Shown here: positions 44,166 to 54,400 of the stretch, one piece after another | Position numbering within the stretch: position 1 is the stretch's first letter | How the letters are laid out: each line of letters opens with the position of its first letter | Assembly: GCF_002355595.1 (NCBI RefSeq) | Contig: NZ_AP017422.1 | Coordinates: forward strand, 6,142,823-6,206,822 | Source of the DNA: Filimonas lacunae | Lineage (GTDB): Bacteria > Bacteroidota > Bacteroidia > Chitinophagales > Chitinophagaceae | Length of the DNA stretch: 64,000 nucleotides | Direction: 5' to 3' | Translations under genes and position numbers: made by a program | Notes under the pieces: generated by a model | Seen by the model: only the letters and a program-made list of their open reading frames with translations | Told to the model about the DNA's origin: nothing | The model's database searches: none

Positions 44166-44402
44166 CTAATAATCCCGCTTTAAACCTCTATACAATCTAA
44201 AACCGCCATATACAGCACAAATACCGGCAAAGATGTATCTCATCAAAGGGTCAAGCGACTGAATCTGTGTTATCTTCAGTTTATCTCCCAGCAACACCAA
44301 TGCACCCATTCCTAAAATAATAATCCCCATGGTAATGTCGTACATTACTCTCATGGTAGTGAAGCCTTTTCTTTCTGTTCTATGTCTTAAATCGTTCTCC
44401 AT
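44166..44402 (-). CDS. small two-helix membrane protein, unknown
   Basis: 78 residues: a basic N-terminus (ENDLRHRTERKG), two hydrophobic helices (MYDITMGIIILGMGALVLLG and LMRYIFAGICAVYGGFRLY) and a basic end. Function unknown. It is almost fused with the PstS-like gene (1 bp gap), so it is translated from the same message and is probably a membrane partner of that module. Confidence 0.75.
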   Translation of the reverse strand: MENDLRHRTERKGFTTMRVMYDITMGIIILGMGALVLLGDKLKITQIQSLDPLMRYIFAGICAVYGGFRLYRGLKRDY

Positions 44403-44707
44403 GCATTCAATCTGTTAACCGGGAAGTGAGCAATTTAGTAAAAAATCAATTGAAAGCGCCTTAAACGGCATTTTAATATGCTTAATCCGCAATTTGAAGA
44501 CAATTTCTTAACATATAAGAAGCTTTTTATTGAAAATTCCACACAACCCAAACTACTCTTAACAGGATATTAACGCCAACACTCACCTTACACATAAATA
44601 TAATATATCCAAAGCATACCTGATATAACAATTACGATACAAATGCGGGTTTAGTATCCGAATTGCACCAAGGAAAGTTACCTTTGCGTTTTGTTTAACA
44701 GTGTTTT
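44403..44707. other. divergent intergenic region
   Basis: Separates the minus-strand TPR module from the plus-strand phosphatase-hisS pair and should hold both promoters. Only the plus-strand TACCTTTG box is convincing. The central part is A/T-rich without repeats or hairpins that I could see. Confidence 0.5.
44679..44686 (+). promoter_or_regulatory. -7 box of the phosphatase-hisS promoter
   Basis: TACCTTTG, a perfect TAnnTTTG match, 21 bp before the phosphatase ATG. The -33 element is not clear. Confidence 0.55.
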
Positions 44708-45181
44708 ATGAAGATTTTAATGGTTTGCCTGGGCAATATTTGTCGTAGCCCATTGGCAGAAGGCATTTTACAACACAAAGCCGACCTGTTGAACCTGGGC
44801 TGGAAAGTAGATAGCGCAGGTACAGGCGCTTACCATATCGGCGAACCGCCGCATCACCTTTCTCAGAAAGTGGCAAAAGGCAATGGCATTAATATAAGCC
44901 ATCAATGCGCCCGCCAGTTTGCCAAAGAAGATATGGAACATTTTGACCGTATCTATGTTATGGACGCCAGCAATTACCAGGATGTTAAACGAATGAGCAA
45001 AGACCTGTGGCGAGAAGATAAAACAGATTTGCTACTCAACGAATTATATCCCGGCGAAAACCGCGGCATACCAGATCCCTGGTATGGCACCGAAGAAGGT
45101 TATCACCAGGTATTTGACATGGTGAGCAAAGCATGCGACAACATCATTAAAAAGTATTCCGTTACTACTACTATTATATAA
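44708..45181 (+). CDS. low-molecular-weight protein-tyrosine-phosphatase
   Basis: 157 residues, the family size. The P-loop VCLGNICRSP places the nucleophile at Cys7, with Cys12 and Arg13; the general acid Asp123 is in IPDPWYG. The fold also shows VDSAGTGAYHIGEPP and FDRIYVMDASNY. It dephosphorylates protein tyrosine, in bacteria often on capsule or exopolysaccharide kinases, but no such kinase is nearby. Six bp separate it from hisS, indicating co-transcription. Confidence 0.95.
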   Translation: MKILMVCLGNICRSPLAEGILQHKADLLNLGWKVDSAGTGAYHIGEPPHHLSQKVAKGNGINISHQCARQFAKEDMEHFDRIYVMDASNYQDVKRMSKDLWREDKTDLLLNELYPGENRGIPDPWYGTEEGYHQVFDMVSKACDNIIKKYSVTTTII

Positions 45182-45187
45182 ATAAGA

Positions 45188-46570
45188 ATGAGTAAACCAT
45201 CGTTGCCACAAGGCACCAGAGATTTTAGCGCCAACGTTGTAAGAAAGCGCAACTATATATTTAATACCATACGTACAGTTTTTGAACTATATGGCTTTCA
45301 GCCACTGGAAACCCCTGCCATGGAAAACATGGAAACCCTGATGGGGAAATATGGCGAAGAGGGAGATAAACTGATTTTCAAAATCCTGAATAACGGCTTA
45401 GGAGATGGTGAAACCATTGAAAAAGCCCAGGCTAAAGCCAGCAAATCCAGAACAGAATTTGAAAAAGTACTGGAAGGTAAAAACACGAAAGACATTACCG
45501 AACGCGCACTGCGTTATGACCTCACCATTCCTTTTGCCCGCTATGTAGCTATGAATCATGGGCAGCTCACCTTTCCTTTTAAACGTTACCAGATTCAACC
45601 GGTTTGGCGCGCTGACCGCCCGCAACGTGGACGTTACCGCGAATTTTATCAGTGCGATGCGGATATTGTAGGCAGCAAAACCCTGCTGAACGAAGCAGAA
45701 CTTACTAATATATACGCTCAGGTTTTCAACAAACTGGGCATTCCTGTAGAAATTCGCATCAACAGCCGCAAAATACTGGCGGCATTGGCTGAATTATGTG
45801 GTGGCAGCGATAAAATGATTGATATTACTATCGCGATAGACAAGCTGGATAAAATTGGCTTGGATAAGGTAAAAGAAGAATTAGCCAACCGTGGTTTAAA
45901 CGCAGAGCAGGTAAGCATTATTGAACAATACCTTTCTATTAACGGTAACAATACAGAGAAAATTAACCAGTTACAGCAACTGGCAAAAGACAATGCCACA
46001 GCGGCTGCCGGCTTAGCTGAAATAAGTTTTGTATTAAACTACCAGCCAGAAGGCACAGCCGAGGTATGCATTGACTTTACATTGGCCCGCGGCCTTAACT
46101 ACTACACCGGTATTATTTTCGAAATCAAAGCCAAAGGCGCCAATATGGGCAGCATTGGTGGTGGTGGCCGTTATGATGACCTTACCGGTTTATTTGGTGT
46201 GCCTAACCTGCCAGGTGTAGGTATCAGCTTTGGTGTAGACAGGATTTATGATGTAATGGAAGAACTGAAACTGTTTCCGGATGAAGTACAATCCGGCACC
46301 CAGGTACTATTCTTTAACCTGGGCGATGCAGAATGCGCCCGTGCATTTACCCTTGCCCAGCAACTGCGCGCCAACGGCATCAGCTGTGAAATATTCCACG
46401 AGCAAATGAAGTTTGATAAGCAGTTTAAGTATGCCGAGAAAAAAGACATACGTAACATTGTTATCATTGGCAGTAAAGAACTGGAAGAAGGAACCTGTAC
46501 GGTGAAAAACCTGCAAAGCGGCGAGCAAAAAACCATTGCCCAAACCGAATTGCCTTCACAAGCATTCTAA
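45188..46570 (+). CDS. hisS: histidyl-tRNA synthetase
   Basis: 460 residues. Class II synthetase with MSKPSLPQGTRDFS at the start, motif 1 in VFELYGFQPLETPAMENMET, motif 2 in QPVWRADRPQRGRYREFYQC, the His-specific ARGLNYYTGIIFEI loop and motif 3 GGGRYDDLTGLFG with GISFGVDRI. The C-terminal anticodon-binding domain follows. It attaches histidine to its tRNA. Second gene after the phosphatase and followed by a strong terminator. Confidence 0.98.
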   Translation: MSKPSLPQGTRDFSANVVRKRNYIFNTIRTVFELYGFQPLETPAMENMETLMGKYGEEGDKLIFKILNNGLGDGETIEKAQAKASKSRTEFEKVLEGKNTKDITERALRYDLTIPFARYVAMNHGQLTFPFKRYQIQPVWRADRPQRGRYREFYQCDADIVGSKTLLNEAELTNIYAQVFNKLGIPVEIRINSRKILAALAELCGGSDKMIDITIAIDKLDKIGLDKVKEELANRGLNAEQVSIIEQYLSINGNNTEKINQLQQLAKDNATAAAGLAEISFVLNYQPEGTAEVCIDFTLARGLNYYTGIIFEIKAKGANMGSIGGGGRYDDLTGLFGVPNLPGVGISFGVDRIYDVMEELKLFPDEVQSGTQVLFFNLGDAECARAFTLAQQLRANGISCEIFHEQMKFDKQFKYAEKKDIRNIVIIGSKELEEGTCTVKNLQSGEQKTIAQTELPSQAF

Positions 46571-46591
46571 AAATACAATAACCATATTTGT

Positions 46592-46624
46592 AAAACCATT
46601 GCCAACCGGCAATGGTTTTTTATT
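46592..46624 (+). terminator. intrinsic terminator after hisS
   Basis: AAAACCATTGCC and GGCAATGGTTTT form a 12-bp perfect stem with loop AACC, followed by Ts, 21 bp past the stop. Confidence 0.9.
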
Positions 46625-46726
46625 GTAATGCCCCTACTCCAACATAGCAAGTTCCTGCTTTTAACAGCCCCCCTTCTAATTCTGGCATAGTATTAGGACT
46701 TAACAGGCTTTCAAATTCGTACTTAC

Positions 46727-47215
46727 ATGAAGTTTAGTTTTCTTTCAGCAGCATTGGCATTCAGCACATTTTCATTCCTGGCCTGTAGTCACAAAACCAC
46801 ACCCACCAATGGCAATAAAAATGTAAACGCACAGGTAGTATATGGAAGTAACAATACAACGGCAAACAACAACACCGTAACGCCATTAATTACAGACGGT
46901 ACACCTGTGCCTGTTTACAACGAGAAAGTATTGATTATACTGGATAAAGGTGGCAGGCTTACTTATACCAATAAAAACGTGCCTTCTTATGTATTGGCTG
47001 CCAATAAAAAACTACCAGACAACAAACCGGTAAGCCCGGAACAACGCAATAACATGCTGGCCCGTCATAAAGGCGTACCACCTATGGCATTGTATGTGCC
47101 GGATACGCTGTCTAATAAAAGCGCGAAAGGGCAGTATTATAAGTACATGAATAAATTCTGGTACTGGAAAAAAAACGACGGCTTTTACTACCTTGATGAA
47201 ATCTATTATCAATAA
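46727..47215 (+). CDS. small lipoprotein of unknown function
   Basis: 162 residues. A lipoprotein signal ends at Cys20 (STFSFLAC) followed by an Asn/Thr-rich linker. The mature part contains YNEKVLIILDKGGRLTYTNK and ends in an aromatic segment (KYMNKFWYWKKNDGFYYLDE). No family is recognised and no catalytic motif is seen. It is a single gene between the hisS terminator and the convergent thiolase gene. Confidence 0.75.
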   Translation: MKFSFLSAALAFSTFSFLACSHKTTPTNGNKNVNAQVVYGSNNTTANNNTVTPLITDGTPVPVYNEKVLIILDKGGRLTYTNKNVPSYVLAANKKLPDNKPVSPEQRNNMLARHKGVPPMALYVPDTLSNKSAKGQYYKYMNKFWYWKKNDGFYYLDEIYYQ

Positions 47216-47247
47216 ACTCCATCAAGGCAGCACACCCATATAGCTGA

Positions 47248-48441
47248 TTACAAACGCTCATAAATAATAGCAGCGCCCTGCCCCACTCCTACACACATTG
47301 AAGCAAGGCCATACCTGCCACCAGAACGTTTTAACTCATGCAGCAAGGTAGCGGAAATGCGGCTACCGCTGCATCCCAAAGGGTGGCCAATGGCAATGGC
47401 CCCGCCATTCACATTTACTTTTTCTTCTTCCAGTTGCAAATCGCGCACACACGCTATACTTTGAGAAGCAAATGCTTCATTCAGTTCTATCAGCGATAAA
47501 TCGCCGGCAGTAAGCCCTGCCCGGCTCAAAGCTTTTAACGAAGCCGGTACCGGACCAATCCCCATCACAGCAGGGTCAACCCCTGCTACGCCCATACTCA
47601 CAATCCGGGCCATAGGTTTCAGTTGAAACAGCTTTACCGCTTCTGCACTCGCCAGCAACAGAGCGGCAGCACCATCATTTATACCACTGGAATTACCCGC
47701 CGTAACCGTTCCATCCTTCGCAAAAGCAGGTTTTAAAGAAGCCAGCTTTTCCAGTGAGGTAGCACGGGGATGTTCATCGGCAGCCATCGTCACCACCTCT
47801 TTATTTTCCGTTATTTCTACCGGTACTATTTCCTCCTGCCATTTTCCGGCAGCCAGCGCACGGGCATAATTGTCCTGTGAACGCAGGGCAAAACGATCCT
47901 GCTCTTCGCGGCTGATATTCCACTGACGGGCCACATTTTCAGCCGTTTCGCCCATTGTATAGGGGTGATAGGCTGCCGCCAGCTTTTTATTGGTAAAGCG
48001 CCAGCCAATGGTAGTATCAAACATTTCCGGCGTACGTCCCCAGGCACCATCGCTTTTTCCCATTACATAGGGAGCGCGGGTCATACTTTCTACTCCACCT
48101 GCTATATACAACATCCCCTCGCCACACATAACCGCACGGGCAGCATCCATAATTGCTTGTAATCCACTGGCGCACAAGCGATTAACGGTATTTCCGGCCA
48201 CCGTTACCGGCAACCCGGCCAATAAGGCGGCCATACGGGCCACATCGCGGTTATCTTCTCCCGCCTGGTTGGCCGCACCTGCAATTACATCTTCAATTAC
48301 CTGTGTATCAATTGATTGATTCCTGTTCACCAGCGCCCTTATCACATGGGCCAGCAAGTCATCGGGTCTTACCCCGCTTAATTTTCCGCCATAGCGGCCA
48401 ATAGGTGTTCTAACAGCATCAATAATATAGCAATCGTTCAT
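47248..48441 (-). CDS. acetyl-CoA acyltransferase / thiolase (3-oxoadipyl-CoA-thiolase-like)
   Basis: 397 residues. The acyl-accepting Cys90 is in [14 protein letters not shown]; the C-terminal catalytic His and Cys are in [17 protein letters not shown] and [10 protein letters not shown]. Also [20 protein letters not shown]. The segment [20 protein letters not shown] is, in my recollection, typical of PcaF/PaaJ-type 3-oxoadipyl-CoA thiolases, but degradative beta-ketothiolases are close relatives. It would cleave a 3-ketoacyl-CoA to acetyl-CoA plus a shortened acyl-CoA. It stands alone without ring-cleavage or beta-oxidation partners. Confidence 0.9.
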   Translation of the reverse strand: MNDCYIIDAVRTPIGRYGGKLSGVRPDDLLAHVIRALVNRNQSIDTQVIEDVIAGAANQAGEDNRDVARMAALLAGLPVTVAGNTVNRLCASGLQAIMDAARAVMCGEGMLYIAGGVESMTRAPYVMGKSDGAWGRTPEMFDTTIGWRFTNKKLAAAYHPYTMGETAENVARQWNISREEQDRFALRSQDNYARALAAGKWQEEIVPVEITENKEVVTMAADEHPRATSLEKLASLKPAFAKDGTVTAGNSSGINDGAAALLLASAEAVKLFQLKPMARIVSMGVAGVDPAVMGIGPVPASLKALSRAGLTAGDLSLIELNEAFASQSIACVRDLQLEEEKVNVNGGAIAIGHPLGCSGSRISATLLHELKRSGGRYGLASMCVGVGQGAAIIYERL

Positions 48442-48461
48442 GGCTGATTTTTAATAGATAC

Positions 48462-48469
48462 CAAATATA
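48462..48469 (-). promoter_or_regulatory. -7 box of the thiolase promoter
   Basis: Minus strand TATATTTG, a perfect TAnnTTTG match, 20 bp before the thiolase ATG. Confidence 0.5.
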
Positions 48470-48529
48470 ACCGGGATTCACCAAAAACGTAACCATTACA
48501 CCCCAGGCGGGGGTTTCTGGAACTTGGTG

Positions 48530-48537
48530 TATCTTTG
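48530..48537 (+). promoter_or_regulatory. -7 box of rlmN, start codon at the transcription start
   Basis: TATCTTTG lies only 6 bp before the rlmN ATG at 48544. If it is the -7 element, transcription starts at or next to the start codon, giving a leaderless message. Confidence 0.55.
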
Positions 48538-48543
48538 CCGCCT

Positions 48544-49596
48544 ATGATCATGGAGCAAAAGAACATCCGGCAGTTAAGCTTACCGGAGCTGGAGGCGTAT
48601 TTTATTGAAATTGGGGATAAAAAATTCAGGGCTAAACAGGTGTACGAGTGGATATGGCAAAAACATGCCCACAGCTTTGATGATATGACCAATTTGAGTA
48701 AACAACTGCGTACCCAGCTGGGCGAGCATTTTACCCTACCTGCCCTGGGTGTGGATGCTACACAATTCAGTAACGACGGCACCATTAAAAGCCGCTTCAA
48801 AACGGTGGATGGTCACCTGGTAGAAGGGGTACTTATCCCTACCGATGAACGTAAAACCGCCTGCGTTTCCAGCCAGGTTGGTTGCAGCCTTAGCTGTAAG
48901 TTCTGCGCCACCGGTTATATGGATCGTAAACGCAACCTTCACTACGATGAAATTTACGACCAGGTTGTAATGATCAATGAACAAAGCGAACGCAGCTTTG
49001 GTAAAAAACTCAGCAACATCGTTTTCATGGGCATGGGCGAACCCCTGCTTAATTATAACAATGTACTCAAAGCTATTGAGCGCATTTCGGCCGAAGATGG
49101 TTTGGGCATGAGTCCCCGCCGCATTACCGTATCTACTGCCGGTGTGGCCAAAATGATTAAAAAGCTGGGCGATGATGAAGTACGCTTTAAGCTGGCACTG
49201 TCGCTACATGCTGCCAATGACAAAAAGCGCAACGAAATCATGCCTATTAATGAAAGCAATAACATTAAGGCACTGGTAGAAGCGTTGAACTACTTCTATA
49301 AAAAAACCGGTAGCGAAATCACCCTCGAATACATCCTGTTCCAAAATTTCAACGATAGCATTGAAGATGCAGAAGAGCTGGTAAAAGTATTCAGACAAAT
49401 TCCTGCCGACCTGGTAAACCTGATCGAGTACAATACCATCGATGCCTTCCAGTTTACTAAACCCGATGAGGATACGGTTCAGGCGTTTATGAACCACCTG
49501 GAAAAAAGAGGTGTGAATGCCCGTTTAAGAAGAAGCCGTGGTAAGGACATAGATGCCGCGTGTGGACAGCTGGCCAACAAAGCCGGACAGGATTAA
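48544..49596 (+). CDS. rlmN: dual-specificity 23S rRNA/tRNA adenine-C2 methyltransferase RlmN
   Basis: 350 residues from the ATG at 48544 (MIMEQKNIRQ; the second Met at 48550 is also possible). Radical-SAM cluster motif GCSLSCKFC with Cys114, Cys118 and Cys121; the methyl-carrying Cys is in the C-terminal DIDAACGQLA. Other family segments are FVFMGMGEPLLNY-like (VFMGMGEPLLNYNNVLKAI), RRITVSTAGV and KLALSLHAAND. It methylates A2503 of 23S rRNA and A37 of some tRNAs. Divergent from the thiolase gene. Confidence 0.97.
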   Translation: MIMEQKNIRQLSLPELEAYFIEIGDKKFRAKQVYEWIWQKHAHSFDDMTNLSKQLRTQLGEHFTLPALGVDATQFSNDGTIKSRFKTVDGHLVEGVLIPTDERKTACVSSQVGCSLSCKFCATGYMDRKRNLHYDEIYDQVVMINEQSERSFGKKLSNIVFMGMGEPLLNYNNVLKAIERISAEDGLGMSPRRITVSTAGVAKMIKKLGDDEVRFKLALSLHAANDKKRNEIMPINESNNIKALVEALNYFYKKTGSEITLEYILFQNFNDSIEDAEELVKVFRQIPADLVNLIEYNTIDAFQFTKPDEDTVQAFMNHLEKRGVNARLRRSRGKDIDAACGQLANKAGQD

Positions 49597-49628
49597 ACTT
49601 TTTTCAATATATTTGTTATACCCTTCGT

Positions 49629-49646
49629 TGCGAACAATGGTTCGCA
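49629..49646. promoter_or_regulatory. perfect inverted repeat TGCGAAC-aatg-GTTCGCA
   Basis: 7-bp arms with a 4-bp centre, 33 bp past the rlmN stop and 80 bp before the small secreted protein. No T-tract follows, so an operator or an inefficient terminator are both possible. Confidence 0.4.
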
Positions 49647-49726
49647 TCTATCATAAACAACCACAACACCTTGTTTGCTGCCGTTATGGAATAATTGTAT
49701 TTACTGTTTAAGTGATAGATAACGGT

Positions 49727-50173
49727 ATGCGTATTAAATTGCTACATAAATGTACTTATCTCATTCTGGTCATGTCTTTTGGCCTGATGAGCTTTGCATT
49801 GCCTGGCAATCACTTCACCCACAAATCTATCTGGGGTATTGACCACCTTTCGCTGGAGCCCGATTCTTCTGCATTGAGCGGCTATTCTTCTGATGGCTTT
49901 TTAATAGGCCATTTGCTGGATATGCTGGCAGGCATTGAAGACGGCGATTCGCAGAAAGACGAACCACCTGCCAAACAATTCAATTATCACTACAGTTACT
50001 TTAACCTGCATAAAACAGGACAGGAGTCTACCATAGATAAACGCGTTAACCAGGACTATCTGTTTATTCCTGAGTTTTGCCTTTGCGCTGTAAAAACCAT
50101 CCTGCCTGTTGGCAATAAGTTCCCTGCTTTACCCAGCTACTACGCTTTTCTATTCCGGCTTACTCCTTTCTGA
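49727..50173 (+). CDS. small secreted protein of unknown function
   Basis: 148 residues from the ATG at 49727 (MRIKLLHKCTYLILVMSFGL); a GTG 15 bp upstream is unlikely. A signal peptide of about 28 residues ends near FALPGNHF. The mature part is acidic in the middle (MLAGIEDGDSQKDEPPA) and rich in Tyr and Phe later. It does not resemble a known domain. It stands 67 bp before the RND efflux genes and may be the first gene of their operon. Confidence 0.6.
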   Translation: MRIKLLHKCTYLILVMSFGLMSFALPGNHFTHKSIWGIDHLSLEPDSSALSGYSSDGFLIGHLLDMLAGIEDGDSQKDEPPAKQFNYHYSYFNLHKTGQESTIDKRVNQDYLFIPEFCLCAVKTILPVGNKFPALPSYYAFLFRLTPF

Positions 50174-50240
50174 GTTGCATCATATAACATATTATTTCAA
50201 CGATTGCCTATTGCCTGATTGTTCATTTTAATAAACGTTA

Positions 50241-51374
50241 ATGATGCAAAGGATACTCTTTTCATGCCTTCCGGCAATGACTATACTATACATGTGTGCC
50301 TGTAAAACCGGTAATACTGCCGACACAGGCATTACAGAAGTTCCATCTGTTCCTGTAATACAAATACTGCAAAAAGATACCAACGTACATAGCAACTATG
50401 TTACCGCTATAGAAGCCAAACGTAATGTGGAAATACGCGCTAAAGTGCCCGGCTTTTTAGAAAAGATTTATATAGATGAAGGCCAGCATGTGCAACAGGG
50501 CCAGTTGTTATTTAAAATAAACGACCGGGACATGAGCATTGCCCTGGACAGGGCCAAAGCCAGCCTTTCTAACATGCAGGCAGAAGCGCTGAGCGCCAGC
50601 CTGGAAATGGAGCGGGTGCAATTGCTGGTAAATAAAAAAGTAATAGCCCAGTCGGAGCTGGAACTGGCAAAAGCGAAAGTAAAAGCTGCCGAAGCACGCG
50701 TAAGCGAAGCACGTGCAGCTACCAGTGAAGCAGAACAAAGAGTGGCTTATACCTCTGTTTATGCACCTTTTTCCGGTATCATTGACCGCATTCCTTTACG
50801 CAGTGGCAGCCTGTTAGATCAAGGCTCCCTGTTAACTACGGTATCCGACCTGGACCAGGTACATGCCTACTTTAATGTATCGGAAAACGAATACCTGCAA
50901 ATGATGCAGGACAGTAAAAGCAAAGATGCCATGCTAGGTAACAAAGTGCAGCTGATACTGGCCAACAATACTGCTTACCCACACGAGGGCAAGATAGAAG
51001 CAGTAGAAGGCGAGTTTGACCAGGGCACCGGTTCTATTGCCTTCCGGGCAACCTTCCCTAACCCCGGCCGTTTGTTAAAACATGGCTCCAGTGGCAAAAT
51101 ACAAATTACCACTCCCGTACGCCAGGCTTTACTGATTCCCAACAAAGCGGTGTTTGAAATACAGGATAAAAACTACGTGTACGTAGTAGACAAACAAAAC
51201 AAAGTGAAGATGAAAAACTTTGTACCTAAAATACGTTTGTCTGATTGTTACATTGTGCAAAGTGGCCTTACCAGTGGCGAAAGCATTGTGCTGGAAGGCG
51301 TGCAAACACTGCGCGATGGCGTGCTGATACAACCGGTTGTTAACAACAACGATAGCCTTATAGCCCGTAAATAA
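50241..51374 (+). CDS. RND efflux periplasmic adaptor (AcrA/MexA family) lipoprotein
   Basis: 377 residues. Lipoprotein signal with Cys21 in ILYMCACKTG. It then shows YVTAIEAKRNVEIRAKVPGF, the lipoyl-like EGQHVQQGQLLFKIN, a coiled-coil hairpin at about 100-165 and the beta-barrel GQ/PFSGIIDRIPLRSGSLLDQG region. Such adaptors link the RND pump to the outer membrane channel. It starts the efflux operon; the pump gene follows by 68 bp. No regulator gene is adjacent. Confidence 0.95.
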   Translation: MMQRILFSCLPAMTILYMCACKTGNTADTGITEVPSVPVIQILQKDTNVHSNYVTAIEAKRNVEIRAKVPGFLEKIYIDEGQHVQQGQLLFKINDRDMSIALDRAKASLSNMQAEALSASLEMERVQLLVNKKVIAQSELELAKAKVKAAEARVSEARAATSEAEQRVAYTSVYAPFSGIIDRIPLRSGSLLDQGSLLTTVSDLDQVHAYFNVSENEYLQMMQDSKSKDAMLGNKVQLILANNTAYPHEGKIEAVEGEFDQGTGSIAFRATFPNPGRLLKHGSSGKIQITTPVRQALLIPNKAVFEIQDKNYVYVVDKQNKVKMKNFVPKIRLSDCYIVQSGLTSGESIVLEGVQTLRDGVLIQPVVNNNDSLIARK

Positions 51375-51442
51375 ATCTCATTATCCATGTATGCATCATG
51401 CCCTGTGTTTACACAGGCGCGTGCTCTATAATACTATATAGA

Positions 51443-54400
51443 ATGGTTGAAACTTTTATCAGAAGGCCTGTGTTATCACTGGTCATCTCGCTTATTATAT
51501 GCTTGTTGGGAGCGCTGGCTATTTTTACATTGCCGGTAACGCAATTCCCCGACATTGTACCCCCTTCCGTAACGGTAACCGCCAAGTACACCGGCGCCAA
51601 TGCCGAAGTGTGCACCAAAGCCGTTGCCACTCCATTAGAAAGAGCTATTAACGGAGTGCCAGGTATGACGTATATGTCATCCGTATCCGGCAACAACGGC
51701 ACCACTTTAATACAAGTGTTCTTCCAGGTAGGTACCGATCCCGATCTTGCCGCGGTGAACGTTCAAAACCGTGTAACAACGGTATTAGATGAGCTTCCCG
51801 AAGAAGTAATTAAATCAGGGGTTACTACTGAAAAAGAGGTAAACAGTATGCTGTTATACCTTAACGTTATCAGCCACGACAAAGACATGGACGAAGAGTT
51901 CATTTACAACTTTGCCGACATTAACGTATTGCAGGAGCTGAAACGTATTGATGGTGTGGGCTTTGCAGAAATCATGGGCGCCCGCGAATACTCTATGCGT
52001 GTGTGGCTGCGTCCTGATCGCATGTTGTCCTACAACGTATCTACCGAAGAAATTATAGAATCGCTGCGCAAACAAAACGTAGAAGCTGCCCCCGGCAAAA
52101 CCGGTGAAGGATCAGGCAAAGAAGCCTACGCGCAGGAATACGTATTAAAATATACAGGCAAATTTTACGAGCCTTCTCAATACGAAAACATTGTAATACG
52201 TGCCGAAGAAAACGGCACTATACTGCGTTTGAAAGAAGTGGCCGATGTAGAATTCGGCACACTCAGTTATGGCATGGTATCTAAAACCGACGGCGGCCCC
52301 TCGGCCTCTATTATGATTAAGCAGAGGCCAGGGTCTAACGCCAGCGATGTCATTGCCAGCATCAAAAACAAGATGAAAGAGCTGAAAGCAGAAAGCTTTC
52401 CTCCGGGCATGGATTATAACTATGCCTATGATGTATCGCGCTTTTTAGATGCCAGTATACATGAGGTAATGCGTACCCTGGTAGAAGCATTGGTACTCGT
52501 ATTTATAGTAGTATTCATTTTCCTGCAGGATTTCAGAAGCACCCTTATTCCCGCATTGGCGGTACCCGTTGCCCTGGTAGGCACACTCGCCTTTATGCAG
52601 GCCATGGGCTTTTCTATTAACCTGCTTACGCTGTTTGCCCTGGTACTGGCCATAGGCATTGTGGTAGATAACGCCATAGTAGTGGTAGAAGCTGTTCACG
52701 TAAAAATGACGGAACATCATATGTCGCCTATGGAAGCTACCATCAGCGCCATGCGTGAAATAACAGGAGCCATCATTGCCATTACCTTAGTAATGAGTGC
52801 CGTGTTTGTGCCCGTAGCCTTTTTATCAGGCCCTGTGGGTGTATTCTACCGCCAGTTCTCACTTACACTCGCTGTGGCCATTGTTATTTCCGGCATCAAC
52901 GCCCTTACGCTCACACCGGCATTGTGTGCATTGTTGCTAAAACATCAGGCTCCATCGCCAAAGAAAAATTGGTTACAACGCTTCTTTGGTTCGTTTAATA
53001 AGGTATACGACAAAACCGAAAACAGCTACCGTAAAAGGGTTACTAAAATCGCTGGCAAAAAATGGGTTACCGTTGCCATGCTGTTATTCTTTGTAGTAAG
53101 CACCTGGGGCATTGCTAAGGTGTTGCCTTCCGGCTTCATTCCTACCGAAGATCAGGGCATGATATACGTAAACGTAACCACACCGCCCGGTGCATCTGTA
53201 TCGCGTACCGAAAAAGTACTGGATGATATTACCATTGCTACCCGTAAAGTAAAGAGTGCCGAAAACATAAGCACGCTCGCCGGCTATAGCCTGGTAAACG
53301 AAATAGCAGGCGCCAGTTACGGTATGGCAATGATTAACCTGAAAAGCTGGGATCACCGTAAAGAATCAGTGAAAGAAGTAATAGCCGAACTGGAACACAA
53401 CACACGCCACATCAAAGATGCAACTATCGAATTCTTTCCACCGCCAACCGTACCCGGCTTTGGTAACGCCAGTGGTTTTGAACTACGTTTACTGGACAAA
53501 GGCAAAAGCAGCGACCTTTCGCGCACCGCCACTGTTACACAAGACTTTATCACTGCCCTGAAACAGGAGAAAGCCATCAGTAGCGCCTTTACCAGCTTTG
53601 ATGCCAGCTTCCCGCAATACATGATTCATATTGATGAAGAGATGGCGGCTAAAAAAGGGGTTACTGCAGATAATGCCATGCAAACCCTGCAAACATTATT
53701 AGGCAGCTATTATGCTACCAACTTCATACGCTTTGGCCAGATGTATAAGGTAATGGTGCAGGCTTATCCTAATTACCGCGCACGTCCCGAAGACATACTA
53801 GAGTTGTATGTAAAAAACAACAAGGGAGAGATGGTATCGTACGCCACCTTTACTACATTGGAAAGGGTGTATGGCCCCGAGCAGTTAACACGTTATAACA
53901 TGTACACCTCAGCCCTGGTAAATGGCGATGCCGCTCCGGGTTACAGTAGTGGCGATGCCATTGCTGCTATTGAAAAAGTAGCCGCTAAAAAACTGCCTAA
54001 AGGCTACGCCTATGAGTGGTCGGGCATGACGCGTGAACAGATATTATCCGGTAACCAGGCAGCCTATGTATTCCTGTTATGTTTATTGTTCGTGTACCTG
54101 CTACTGGCCGCCCAATACGAAAGCTTTCTATTGCCTTTAGCAGTAATTCTATCCCTGCCTACAGGTGTGTTTGGGGCCTTCCTGTTATTAAAGTTAACCG
54201 GGTTGGAAAACAACATCTATGCCCAGGTAGCATTGGTAATGCTGATAGGTTTGTTAGGCAAGAATGCTATCCTGATAGTAGAGTTTGCTATACAGCGTAA
54301 TAAAGAAGGCATATCTGTGATGCAGGCAGCCCTGGAAGGCGCCGTATCCCGCTTACGTCCTATCCTGATGACTTCGTTTGCCTTTATTGCCGGTTTAATA

